Part shown: positions 1 through 11,294 of the stretch, in pieces
How the letters are laid out: the number at the start of each line of letters is the position of its first letter
Numbering within the stretch: the stretch's first letter is position 1
Assembly (NCBI RefSeq): GCF_003259185.1
Contig: NZ_QGMP01000001.1
Span: 868,001-932,000 of the forward strand
Length of the DNA: 64,000 nucleotides
Origin: Isoalcanivorax indicus
GTDB lineage: Bacteria > Pseudomonadota > Gammaproteobacteria > Pseudomonadales > Alcanivoracaceae
Direction: 5' to 3'
Position numbers and translations under genes: made by a program
The notes under the pieces: model-generated
The model's input: only the letters and a program-made list of their open reading frames with translations
Databases searched by the model: none
What the model was told of the DNA's origin: nothing

Positions 1-162
1 AATACTGGTGTTGATAAGGGGGCTTCATGAGGCAGATTGCGAGCGGGTGGAGGCCCTCGTGATTGGGGTAAGTCCACACTATGTCTAAAGTGTCCGCTAA
101 AGTGGTAGCAGGTTAATCAGCTTAAGCGAGTGCTATGCTTGGGATTAATTGGGGGGGTTAAT
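1..162. other. Left edge, no gene that can be supported
   Basis: A short frame on the plus strand is open from base 2 to a TAA near base 88 (about 28 codons, ending near ...GVSPHYV) and could be the 3' end of a gene outside the window. It is too short to identify. The rest is AT-richer than the remainder of the window, like the lipoprotein gene that follows. Confidence 0.3.
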
Positions 163-666
163 ATGAAATGCAAAGTTATTATTTTGGTGCTGTTCGTATA
201 TCTAGGCGGTTGCTCAGTAAATCCAATTGTCCATAATCCAGACATGTTGCCGGAGTCTGAGCTGGCGAGGGTGTCGACTGAAGACATAGGTCGCTGGTTA
301 TCTGGCGATCAGTTGTTTACCAACTTTATGAATGTAAGGGATGCGGAGGGTAAAGAAATTGCCGCTGTGTCTTTCATGACTTCTCTTCCATCGACCTTTG
401 TTTTAAGTGAAGGTGAGTACCTGTTTAATGTGAAATGTTCCAATACAAATGGTATTGGAGACGGCGTCTATAGTTTTAGCCAAATATATGTAGGTATAGA
501 AGCAGGAGAAGAGTATATAGTTTACTGTTTAAGCAGATCGGAGAAAAATTTTCTGGGTATTTCAATGATCAGGCAGATGGTTGCATTTATCTCAAAAAGT
601 GAGAACTATGAAAAGGAGAGGGCGGATAATGTTGTACACCTTAAAGAATTGAAAACTGAAGATTAA
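163..666 (+). CDS. Small AT-rich lipoprotein of unknown function
   Basis: A 167-residue protein with a short basic start, a hydrophobic segment and a lipobox LGGC with the acylated cysteine at residue 17, so a lipoprotein is predicted. Asn at +4 after the cysteine gives no strong inner-membrane retention signal, so the outer membrane is more likely. The ATG at 163 is preferred over one 33 bases upstream because a GGGGGG tract lies just before it and the signal sequence begins there. I do not recognise the mature domain; it is soluble and mixed in composition. Codons are clearly AT-richer than in all neighbours (AAA, ATA and TTA are common), which suggests recent acquisition. It converges on fadA and ends before a shared terminator. 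Confidence 0.75.
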   Translation: MKCKVIILVLFVYLGGCSVNPIVHNPDMLPESELARVSTEDIGRWLSGDQLFTNFMNVRDAEGKEIAAVSFMTSLPSTFVLSEGEYLFNVKCSNTNGIGDGVYSFSQIYVGIEAGEEYIVYCLSRSEKNFLGISMIRQMVAFISKSENYEKERADNVVHLKELKTED

Positions 667-731
667 GTGTAAGAAGCCCCCGCGCCAGTTTGTACCATGG
701 TTGGCCGAACATATTCTTGCTCGTCCATAAA

Positions 732-758
732 AAAAGCCCGGCATAGCCGGGCTTTTCC
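732..758. terminator. Bidirectional intrinsic terminator
   Basis: AAAAGCCCGGC, loop ATA, GCCGGGCTTTT: an 11-bp perfect stem flanked by A-run and T-run, so it can end both the rightward lipoprotein transcript and the leftward fadBA transcript. Confidence 0.9.
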
Positions 759-783
759 GTTCTGATCTTACAGGCTCAAACCA

Positions 784-4133
<3,350 letters not shown>

Positions 4134-4176
4134 GTTGGTGCTCTCCCAATGAAAAAGCGCATGGTCCCGTGAATTC

Positions 4177-4196
4177 ATGTGAGTGTTTGCTCACGT
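4177..4196. promoter_or_regulatory. Operator-like palindrome upstream of fadB
   Basis: ATGTGAG, six bases, CTCACGT: an imperfect inverted repeat 43 bases before the fadB start. Its half-sites match those between the nearby TetR gene and hydrolase gene (5309-5327), though the spacer is six bases here and five there. A shared TetR-type repressor is an inference. Confidence 0.6.
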
Positions 4197-4246
4197 TTTG
4201 GCGGGCATTACCACCATCCGATACAAACCGGGTCGCCAAGTATAGG

Positions 4247-4286
4247 CAACCCCGGGGGGACTTTGACCCCCCCGGGGTTGGTTTTT
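4247..4286 (+). terminator. Strong GC-rich hairpin with T-run
   Basis: CAACCCCGGGGGG, loop of seven bases, CCCCCCCGGGGTTG followed by GGTTTTTG. The T-run lies on the plus strand although both flanking genes run on the minus strand. It may stop antisense transcription into the hydrolase gene, or the stem alone may end the hydrolase message. Confidence 0.6.
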
Positions 4287-4332
4287 GTGACTGTGGGGTT
4301 CTGCAGGGTCACACGCGGTCGGGCGGGGAGCT

Positions 4333-5268
4333 TCAGGCGTACCGGTGATAGAGCTGCTGCAGGGTGTCATGCATCTGTGTAACGCCCGGTTCCTCCACCG
4401 GGAAATGCCCGGCGCCCTCCAGCACCACATAGGCTTTTTCGGCGGCGATGCGATCGAAGAAGGGCAGGCTCATGCCGGCGGGGGTCCAGTGGTCGTCGCC
4501 GGGATGGATCAGGGTGACCGGCACGGCATGAAAAGCCTCGGGTGCGACTTCAGGTTGCGAGAACAGAAAGCTGCTGAGAAACCCCAGCGCTACGCGCCCG
4601 CCGCCGCCCCGGGCATCGGTGCTGCACAGCCGGGACAGGCGCGGGTGGTTGGCGATGCGGGTCATGGGCACCAGCCAGCGCAGCGGTACGCGCAAACGGC
4701 GCAGGCGCGGGCCGAGCCGCCGCATCAGCGGGCGCAACAGCCGCAGGCTGGTGGCGCCACCCCAGCGGGACAGCGCGGGCCAGGTCACGGGGTCAGCCGG
4801 ATTCAGCAGGCAGGTGGCCACCAGATGCGTGACAGACGGGGCGCCCGCCCGGGCAATGGCGGAATAGCCCAGCAGGCCGCCCATGCTGGCGCCCACAACG
4901 ATCAGGGGCCGGGGATCAGTGGCGGTTTCGGCGCGCAGCAGGTCGGCCACGCAATCCACCCAGTCCGGATAGCGCACGGCGGCGGGATCAGGCACGCGGG
5001 TCTGGCCGTAGCCGGGCAGATCCGGCGCCAGCACGTCGTAGCCGATGTCGGCGGCCAGCGCGGCGGCGGGCCACAGGGCACCGGAGTGACCGCCGCCACC
5101 ATGCAGGATCAGCATCCTCACCGGGGCCTCCGGGTTGGGCGCTCGGGCGATGTGCAGCGTCATGTCTCGCCACGGCCACCAGGTCGCCTGGGGTTTGGCG
5201 CTGGCGCGCGCTTGCCAGTGTGGCGGCAGGCAGGCGGTGTAGTCGCTGTGATTATAAGGCTGGGGCAT
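4333..5268 (-). CDS. Alpha/beta hydrolase
   Basis: A 311-residue single-domain alpha/beta hydrolase. The oxyanion-hole region LHGGGGHSGALWP, the nucleophile elbow VGASMGGLLG with the serine, and a C-terminal GAGHFPVEEPG with the catalytic His are visible. No signal peptide, so cytoplasmic. The ATG at 5268 has GGAG six bases upstream; a longer start would run through the palindrome. Divergent from a TetR gene with a 92-bp gap holding a perfect palindrome, so probably controlled by that regulator. The placement beside fadBA suggests an ester or acyl-thioester substrate from lipid breakdown, but the substrate is unknown. Confidence 0.85.
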   Translation of the reverse strand: MPQPYNHSDYTACLPPHWQARASAKPQATWWPWRDMTLHIARAPNPEAPVRMLILHGGGGHSGALWPAAALAADIGYDVLAPDLPGYGQTRVPDPAAVRYPDWVDCVADLLRAETATDPRPLIVVGASMGGLLGYSAIARAGAPSVTHLVATCLLNPADPVTWPALSRWGGATSLRLLRPLMRRLGPRLRRLRVPLRWLVPMTRIANHPRLSRLCSTDARGGGGRVALGFLSSFLFSQPEVAPEAFHAVPVTLIHPGDDHWTPAGMSLPFFDRIAAEKAYVVLEGAGHFPVEEPGVTQMHDTLQQLYHRYA

Positions 5269-5308
5269 CGGTCGCTCCGGATTGACGGGGGTGGCGGTGT
5301 TCGTGATT

Positions 5309-5327
5309 ATGTGAGTAATCCTCACAT
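5309..5327. promoter_or_regulatory. Perfect palindromic operator, TetR/hydrolase gap
   Basis: ATGTGAGTAATCCTCACAT: two 7-bp half-sites with a 5-bp spacer, 33 bases before the TetR start and 40 bases before the hydrolase start. This is the usual position for TetR autoregulation and repression of a divergent gene. Confidence 0.75.
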
Positions 5328-5360
5328 TTATCCGGGGCCACCACTACTCGCATTCCGCCT

Positions 5361-5984
5361 ATGTCATCCCATGCCAGCCACTCGCGGGCAACGCCGCGCA
5401 AAAAGCCCCGCCAGCGCCGTTCTCAGGCCACCTGGGAGGCCATCCTCGATGCTGCAGCTCAGGTTTTCGGGCAGCAGGGCTATGCGGCCACCACCAACAC
5501 GGTGGCGGAACGCGCCGGGGTGTCCATCGGTTCGCTGTATCAGTATTTCCCCAACAAGGATGCGTTGCTGATGGCGCTGGCGGAGCGTCATATCAGCGAG
5601 GCGGGGCTGGTATTGCAGGAGACCTTTGCCGGTTTGCTGCGCGATGAACCTGATTTGCCAGAGACCCTGCAGCGCCTCATCCACACCACGGTGGCCCTGC
5701 ACGAGCAGGACCCGGCCATGCATCGGCTGCTGTTTGATCAGACGCCACGCACGCCCGATGCGGTAGCACGGTTCCGGCAACTCGAGAGCCTGTTGGCAGC
5801 GGCGGTGGCGCAGCAGTTGGTGCGCCTCGGGGTTGGTGGCCCGCATCCGCAAGCGCGGGCCTTGTTGCTGGTGCAAGGATTGGAGGCGCAGATTCACGGC
5901 GCCGTACTCGCGCCGCCCCAGGGCATCAGCCGCCAGGCGTTGGTAGACGAAGTACAGTCCCTCTGGTTAAGGGCACTGGCATAG
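5361..5984 (+). CDS. TetR family transcriptional regulator
   Basis: A 207-residue TetR repressor. The N-terminal helix-turn-helix is clear: AAQVFGQQGYAATTNTVAER then AGVSIGSLYQYFPNKDALL, about residues 25-75. The C-terminal all-helical domain, which would bind a ligand, is not diagnostic. The very basic start (RKKPRQRRS) is common in fatty-acid-responsive members. It faces the hydrolase gene across a palindrome whose half-sites recur upstream of fadB, so I infer that it controls both itself with the hydrolase and fadBA, possibly in response to an acyl-CoA. It ends 12 bases from the convergent lipoprotein operon. Confidence 0.92.
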   Translation: MSSHASHSRATPRKKPRQRRSQATWEAILDAAAQVFGQQGYAATTNTVAERAGVSIGSLYQYFPNKDALLMALAERHISEAGLVLQETFAGLLRDEPDLPETLQRLIHTTVALHEQDPAMHRLLFDQTPRTPDAVARFRQLESLLAAAVAQQLVRLGVGGPHPQARALLLVQGLEAQIHGAVLAPPQGISRQALVDEVQSLWLRALA

Positions 5985-5996
5985 ACCTCACCGAAA

Positions 5997-8183
5997 TCAC
6001 CGCGCCGTCACTTCCAGTGAAAACCCCGCCGCTGCCGGATCGGGACCAGGCGGAATCTGCTCGACGGGCAACGTATCGCGGAAGCTGGCGACCAACCGGA
6101 TGCGATAGCTGCGGCCCGGTTCCATCGGCAGTGGCAAGGCGATGCCGTCATGGATGGCATAGACGTGATCGAAAACCAGATAAAGGGTGCTGGTGGTTTC
6201 GTCGATCAGTTGCACGCGCACGGTGTCCATGTCCGGGTTGATGGCCGTCAGCACATAATCGCTGTTGAGCGCCGTGATGTCGGTGTAGGCATAGAACAGG
6301 TTGTCGGTGGGGCGGTCGGTCCAGACGACGCGTTCCGGTGGCAGGGGCGTGCCGCCCAGGCGCACGGTGTAGTCATAGGTCAGATTCTCGTGGCCCGGGA
6401 TGTCGGCGAAGGCTTGCCGGGGCTGGAATGCCAGGCGGCGAATTTCCAGTTGGTAGCGGCTGTCGGGTTGCAGGCCGGTCAGGTCGATGGCGGCGTTGCG
6501 ATCCTCAAGCGTGGTGGTGAGGGTCTGTATCAGGGTGCGGTTATCCACGTCGGGGCGGCTGAAGATGTTGATTTCAATCTCGTCGCGGGTGAATTCGGAA
6601 TCCAGCACCAGTTGATGGCGGGTGGCGTTATAGCGGGTGATAAAGCTGTAGTAGGCCACGTCTGAGCCGGCGCCGCCGTTCTGGCCGGGCAGGGTCCAGA
6701 TGAAAGTGCCGTCTTCGATCAGTTGCGGTGGTTCATTTTCGCGTACCAGCCTGACGGGCTCGTGGGACACCAGTGGGGTGACGCCGATGGCGTGGATCAC
6801 GGCGGGGTTGTTGGCGCAGTCGCGCTGCACAAACACGGTGTACTCCTCCTGGGGGACCAGTGCGACATCCACGCTGATGGTGTTATTGCCCAGCCGGGCG
6901 CCGAGGACGTCGTTGCCCCGGGCGACGCTCAGCGAACTTTCGGTGAAGGTGCACAGCGGGGATTCCAGCGACGTCTGCTGGCCGGAGGAGACGCGATAGC
7001 TGCCCGACTGGCTGACGCGCAGGGGCACAGCGATTTCGCGGCGTGCGGAGTCGGGTGACTGCAGCAGGAACAGGCCGCTGTCGGAGAAGCGATTGGTGGC
7101 GCACAGGCTGGATGCGCCGCACTGGTTTATTTCGCGCACACGGCCCCAGGCGCCGGGCCCTTCGAACAGGGCGCCGGCGGGCGCCCGTTCAAAGTTATCG
7201 AGCAGAAACTGCCGTGCCTTGGTGAAGTTGACTTCGGTCATCTTGCGGCTGACATCGCGCAGCAGTTCGCCGTCGGTGTTGGCGGTGGTGATGTCGCCGC
7301 GATTGCCGAAGCCGTTGACCATGGTGGTGTATTGGCCGCCGGTGATACCGGCTTCCATAAAGGCGACGGAATACAGCAGCAGCAATTGGTTGTCGTAGGT
7401 TTCGGCGGTCAGGATTTCGCCGGCGGGTTGTTCGTTAAGCAGGGCCAGCGGGCACGGCAGGGCCGAGCAGGAGGCCAGCATGTTGAGCCGTTCCGGTGGG
7501 CGGGCGATGCCGAAAGTGCTTTCCATTTCCTGCAGGGCGGCGGCGCGGGCGGCAGCGAAGCTGAGGTTTGGCTGATTGTCCAGCAAGGTGCGCACCCGTT
7601 GATGCAGGAAGCGGGTCAGCACATTCAGATTGCCTTCGATACGGCCGTTGATGATCGGCGCCATCATGCGCAGGGCATAGCCGTTGTTGGCGACATATTG
7701 CCCGGTGCTTTCGTTGAAGTAGTCGCCGCTGACCAGTACTTCGGTCCAGCCGGTGGTGCCGAATTCGCCTTCCGGTGGCGCCACGAGGAAGCGGCCAAGA
7801 TCATCCACTTCGCCGGTCAAGACGGGCACGTCGAAGTCGACGCGACCACGCTCGTTGAGGGCGCGCACGGTAACCTGGGTGCCTTGTTGCAGCGGGCCTT
7901 TCTGGGCGTAGCCGAACAGGAAAGAACGCTGCCAGGACAGGCCGGTATCGGGCTCGGGCGGGTCTTCCGGGTCGACCGGATCTTCGGGATCAACGGGATC
8001 TTCCGGGTCCACAGGGTCAACGGGATCAACCGGGTCTTCAGGATCAATCGGATCTTCCGGGTCGACAGGGTTTTCGATATCCGGGTCGGTGTCGGGCGGC
8101 GGTGGAGTATTGCTGTCACCCCCGCAGCCGTGCAGCAAACTGGCAGCCATCAGCAGCAGGAGCAGTGCGGTATAGCGCTTCAT
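5997..8183 (-). CDS. Large lipoprotein with Asp-Pro repeat linker
   Basis: A 728-residue lipoprotein with lipobox LLHGC (Cys20), a proline-rich stretch and then a stalk of repeated VDPEDP units at about residues 39-77. The remainder is a soluble region rich in beta-strand-like sequence, with paired cysteines (CSALPC, CGASSLC); I do not recognise its fold. The stalk probably spaces the domain from the outer membrane, and surface exposure is possible. Third gene of a three-lipoprotein operon: its ATG overlaps the stop of the preceding gene by four bases, indicating translational coupling. Function unknown. Confidence 0.85.
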   Translation of the reverse strand: MKRYTALLLLLMAASLLHGCGGDSNTPPPPDTDPDIENPVDPEDPIDPEDPVDPVDPVDPEDPVDPEDPVDPEDPPEPDTGLSWQRSFLFGYAQKGPLQQGTQVTVRALNERGRVDFDVPVLTGEVDDLGRFLVAPPEGEFGTTGWTEVLVSGDYFNESTGQYVANNGYALRMMAPIINGRIEGNLNVLTRFLHQRVRTLLDNQPNLSFAAARAAALQEMESTFGIARPPERLNMLASCSALPCPLALLNEQPAGEILTAETYDNQLLLLYSVAFMEAGITGGQYTTMVNGFGNRGDITTANTDGELLRDVSRKMTEVNFTKARQFLLDNFERAPAGALFEGPGAWGRVREINQCGASSLCATNRFSDSGLFLLQSPDSARREIAVPLRVSQSGSYRVSSGQQTSLESPLCTFTESSLSVARGNDVLGARLGNNTISVDVALVPQEEYTVFVQRDCANNPAVIHAIGVTPLVSHEPVRLVRENEPPQLIEDGTFIWTLPGQNGGAGSDVAYYSFITRYNATRHQLVLDSEFTRDEIEINIFSRPDVDNRTLIQTLTTTLEDRNAAIDLTGLQPDSRYQLEIRRLAFQPRQAFADIPGHENLTYDYTVRLGGTPLPPERVVWTDRPTDNLFYAYTDITALNSDYVLTAINPDMDTVRVQLIDETTSTLYLVFDHVYAIHDGIALPLPMEPGRSYRIRLVASFRDTLPVEQIPPGPDPAAAGFSLEVTAR
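7953..8069 (-). repeat. In-frame 9/18-bp tandem repeat coding VDPEDP
   Basis: Degenerate tandem units reading (V/I)DPEDP or VDP. Variation in copy number by slippage would keep the frame and change only stalk length. Confidence 0.8.
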
Positions 8184-9583
8184 GGTGCGCACCCCGCGAT
8201 GATGGCAGCCGGGCAAAGCTCTGCCAGGCTGATGCTGTTCAGTGTGGTCGTGACGTCACGCAGGGAGACGATGGCGCGGCCGTTGGCGTTGCCCGCCAGG
8301 CCATTGACCTGAAGCACCTGCGCCGGGTCGTCACTGACGGTGCCGCGCTGGCTCCAGCCGGATGACGGCGTAAAGCGGCTGGCGCGCAGGGTGGTGCTGC
8401 CCACACCGCCGTCCTCGGGGGCATCGCCCCACAGGGCCAGCGCGCTCCGGGCGCCGACGGCGGTGAGCCGGAAACCGATATTGCCCGGGTTGTTGGCACC
8501 GGGAATGCTGACCATGGGACGCCAGTTACTGCTGCCCGGCGGCAGGCGGCGGCTGACCAGATAGCGGGGTGCCTCGTTGGACAGGCTGTGGTCCCAGACA
8601 AGAAGGGCACTGCCGTCGGCGGACATCACCAGTTCACTTTGCACCAGGGCGCCGTAGTAGGGCAGGGGGTCACCGTCGACCGTGGACATCGGGACAGGCG
8701 CTTGCCAGGCTCCGGTGGCATTACGCTGTTGCCCATAGAGGAATTGCGGTTGCTCAAAGAGGGTGTCGGCTAAGCGGAGATAGTTCAGTACGCTACCCTG
8801 GCCAGCGCGATGAGCCAGTCCTTGCAGGCGCAGCGTGTCACCGGCAGCCAGTGGTGTGTCGAGTTCCACGGGTGATGTGCTGCCCTGTATGTCATGCAGG
8901 GTGGTGCTGTACAGCCGGGTGATATCCGTGCCGCCCTCATTGGCGATGCTGGTCCATACCAGCAGCCAGTTGTCATCCTCTTCAGCCACAATGCGTGTGC
9001 CTTGCGGCTGGCCTGCGGGGTTGCTGATGTCCTCGCGATCCACATCGGTGCCGCTGTTGCCAGCCAGGGTATAGACGTACAGCGACAGGTCGCCAGAGCT
9101 GGCGTCCGCGCAGAGGAAGCCGGCGTCGCCGGCGCTGTTCAGCGCCATCTCGCAGGAGGCATTGTTGGCAATGGTGATGCGCGGTCCCCAGGTGCCGGTG
9201 CCCGTGTTGAAACGGCGCAGATAGTTGATGTGGGTGCCGCTGGTGCTGAAGGAAACGCTGACATTGCCGTCGGTATCATGCTGCACCTGATTGAGGAAGG
9301 CGTCGGCGTCGTTGAACAGCACAGTGGTGTTGTCGGTGACCGGGCCGACACGTCGCGCCAGGATATCCCGATTATTGCTGGCATTGCGCTGGCTGAACGC
9401 GACGGTGGCAATGTCGTTGTCGTCCATGACAATGCGCGAGTTGGTCTGGGCCAACCCACTGACGCTGGCCGGGGTGGTGGGGCTCCATTGCGGTGCGGGG
9501 GCGGTGCTGCTGCCGCCACCACCACCGCCGCAGGCGGCGAGACAGGCGGAGGTCAGCACGGCGGTGGCAAGATGTCGTTTCAT
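8180..9583 (-). CDS. Lipoprotein with repeated propeller-like sequence, paralogue A
   Basis: A 467-residue lipoprotein: lipobox LAAC (Cys18), a run of six glycines, then repeated segments of the type 'D..N..V.F.....N....R......W'. Such spacing is typical of beta-propeller or sialidase-like folds, but that is inference. Two cysteines near the C-terminus (ELCPAAIIAGC) match a pair at the end of the next upstream lipoprotein (ERCPGGSAAVC), so the two are paralogues. Middle gene of the operon; its stop overlaps the following start (ATGA). No catalytic motif recognised; likely a cell-envelope or surface binding protein. Confidence 0.85.
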   Translation of the reverse strand: MKRHLATAVLTSACLAACGGGGGGSSTAPAPQWSPTTPASVSGLAQTNSRIVMDDNDIATVAFSQRNASNNRDILARRVGPVTDNTTVLFNDADAFLNQVQHDTDGNVSVSFSTSGTHINYLRRFNTGTGTWGPRITIANNASCEMALNSAGDAGFLCADASSGDLSLYVYTLAGNSGTDVDREDISNPAGQPQGTRIVAEEDDNWLLVWTSIANEGGTDITRLYSTTLHDIQGSTSPVELDTPLAAGDTLRLQGLAHRAGQGSVLNYLRLADTLFEQPQFLYGQQRNATGAWQAPVPMSTVDGDPLPYYGALVQSELVMSADGSALLVWDHSLSNEAPRYLVSRRLPPGSSNWRPMVSIPGANNPGNIGFRLTAVGARSALALWGDAPEDGGVGSTTLRASRFTPSSGWSQRGTVSDDPAQVLQVNGLAGNANGRAIVSLRDVTTTLNSISLAELCPAAIIAGCAP

Positions 9584-9602
9584 GATGGTATGTCCATGGC
9601 AA

Positions 9603-9621
9603 AGCCCGGCGGTGCCGGGCT
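9603..9621 (-). terminator. Intercistronic hairpin between the paralogous lipoprotein genes
   Basis: AGCCCGGC, three-base loop, GCCGGGCT. On the minus strand it is followed only by TTTGCC, so it may attenuate or stabilise rather than fully terminate transcription between the first and second lipoprotein genes. Confidence 0.55.
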
Positions 9622-9638
9622 GATTCTGAAAGAGGGTG

Positions 9639-11114
9639 TTAATCGCATACTGCCGCGCTACCGCCGGGGCAGCGCTCGGCGAATAGCACGCTGCTGGCGC
9701 CGCCGGCGCCGCCCAGCCAGGTCACCAGCAGGTTGCTGTTGCCGCGTTTGACGAGTGCGGGCTCGCTGGAAACCCGGGCATCCCGCTCTACGCGTTCGGG
9801 CGCGTTCCAGCCTGATCCGTCAAGAAAATACGAGGCCCACAGGTTCAGTTCGTTGTCGGGCTGGGCGTCTTCGATTTCCTGCCACACCACATAGACTCTT
9901 GAGTTCTGGGTGATGGCATCGAAGTCCACACTGCTGGCGGCGCGTTCTGCGTTGTACGCAAAGGTGGGGGCCGCCAGGCTGGGTGAGGCCGCGGCGGTAA
10001 AGCGGCGCAGGACCAGCCCTTCGCGTGCATCCAGATCATTGAAATTGATGCGATACCAGATGGCGTTGAACTGGCTGTCCGGTGTGGTCACCAGGCGGGT
10101 GCGCACATTGGGCAGGGGGCCGAGGTGGTTGTCTTCCAGGGGGACGATGCTGGACAGGGTGCCATTGTTCAGTCGCACGCGTGCCTTGAGCGTGGTGGTC
10201 AGGGTATTCAGTGCGTAGCTGTTGTAGGCGACGGCGGCATCACCGTTGGCCAGCACGGCCAGCGACGGCAGGGTATTGAGGAGGGTGCTTGCCGTGCCGG
10301 GGGCGATATCGATGATGCTGGAGGTGGCCGGCGTCGTGGCCGCGTTGATACGCGCCAGCTGGATGCTGGAATTGAGCGGGCTCTGGGTGGCGTCGCTGTA
10401 GGCGAGCAGCCAGGTATTGTTGCCGGCGTGCGCGAGATCGGCCTGTGTCAGGGTACGCGTGACGGGAGCGCTGATCAGCTGCAGCGGGGTGGACCAGGTG
10501 TTATTGCCCGCGTTGTAGTTGAGAAAATGCAGGCTGCGCTCGTCGATGCTGAAGGTCACGGCGATCTGCCCGGCATCGTTGATGGCAATCAGTGGGGCGC
10601 TGGCGCTGCCGCTGAGACCTTCCAGGACCACGGGGCCCAGCCAGACGCCAGTGCCGGCATCGAAGCGGTTGGCATAGATGCTCAACTCGCTGTTATGCAC
10701 GTCGCGCCAGGTGACGGTGACATTGCCCAGGCTGTCGACCACGGCACTGGGGTTGCTGGCGGCATTGGCGCTGCTGCTGACTTTTTCCGTGCTATCGATG
10801 GGGTTGTCGCTGTCCAGGCTGACGCGACGGGCGAAGATCTCATTTTCACCGCCGTTGTTCTGTACCCAGAAAAAGGTGGTGGCGTCCGGGCCGATCACGG
10901 CGGTGGCATCGCGCTGTGAATTGACCGACGCGCTGATCAGGGCGGCGGGCGTCCAGTTCAGGGTGCCGTCCGGGGGCGGGTTGCCGCCGCCGCCGCTGCC
11001 ACCGCCACCGCCACCGCAGGCGGTGAGCAGCAGCGCACAGAGCAGGCTGAGGGTGAACGGCCGTGCAAGCCGCCGGGTACAAGAAGCAGGATGAGAAAGC
11101 CGCAATTCATTCAT
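9639..11114 (-). CDS. Lipoprotein with repeated propeller-like sequence, paralogue B
   Basis: A 491-residue lipoprotein. The basic n-region and hydrophobic stretch end at lipobox LLTAC (Cys33), followed by a Gly-rich linker. The mature part repeats 'A..D..GN.TV.WRD' and 'AINDAGQIAVTF' type blocks, as in its downstream paralogue, and ends with the paired cysteines ERCPGGSAAVC. The ATG at 11114 is chosen because it places a normal-length signal sequence; a longer frame upstream lacks this logic. First gene of the lipoprotein operon, divergent from the LuxR-type gene, with 180 bases between them. Function unknown. Confidence 0.83.
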   Translation of the reverse strand: MNELRLSHPASCTRRLARPFTLSLLCALLLTACGGGGGGSGGGGNPPPDGTLNWTPAALISASVNSQRDATAVIGPDATTFFWVQNNGGENEIFARRVSLDSDNPIDSTEKVSSSANAASNPSAVVDSLGNVTVTWRDVHNSELSIYANRFDAGTGVWLGPVVLEGLSGSASAPLIAINDAGQIAVTFSIDERSLHFLNYNAGNNTWSTPLQLISAPVTRTLTQADLAHAGNNTWLLAYSDATQSPLNSSIQLARINAATTPATSSIIDIAPGTASTLLNTLPSLAVLANGDAAVAYNSYALNTLTTTLKARVRLNNGTLSSIVPLEDNHLGPLPNVRTRLVTTPDSQFNAIWYRINFNDLDAREGLVLRRFTAAASPSLAAPTFAYNAERAASSVDFDAITQNSRVYVVWQEIEDAQPDNELNLWASYFLDGSGWNAPERVERDARVSSEPALVKRGNSNLLVTWLGGAGGASSVLFAERCPGGSAAVCD

Positions 11115-11257
11115 GCCGTAGGTCCGCGATACGTTCAGGAAGGTGCAGGGAAGTGTAGGCGTGCGGCCGCGACAGGCTTGTACCGCATTTCCGGGACACC
11201 GCGGCACAGGGAGCATGCTTTGTCTTGCCATTCACGCCAAAGCGCTGGTTAATAGCC

Positions 11258-11274
11258 CTATGGATTTCCACAGG
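11258..11274. repeat. 17-bp direct repeat, copy 1
   Basis: CTATGGATTTCCACAGG, 20 bases before the LuxR-type start. An identical copy lies at 12042-12058, between that gene and the response regulator. Could be a binding site shared by both promoters. Confidence 0.7.
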
Positions 11275-11294
11275 CCTGCATAGAAGACCTCGCC

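Noticed and set aside
7953-8069. Short repeats that could suggest a CRISPR array
   Set aside because: Units are contiguous, degenerate and in frame, coding VDPEDP within a lipoprotein; there are no spacers.
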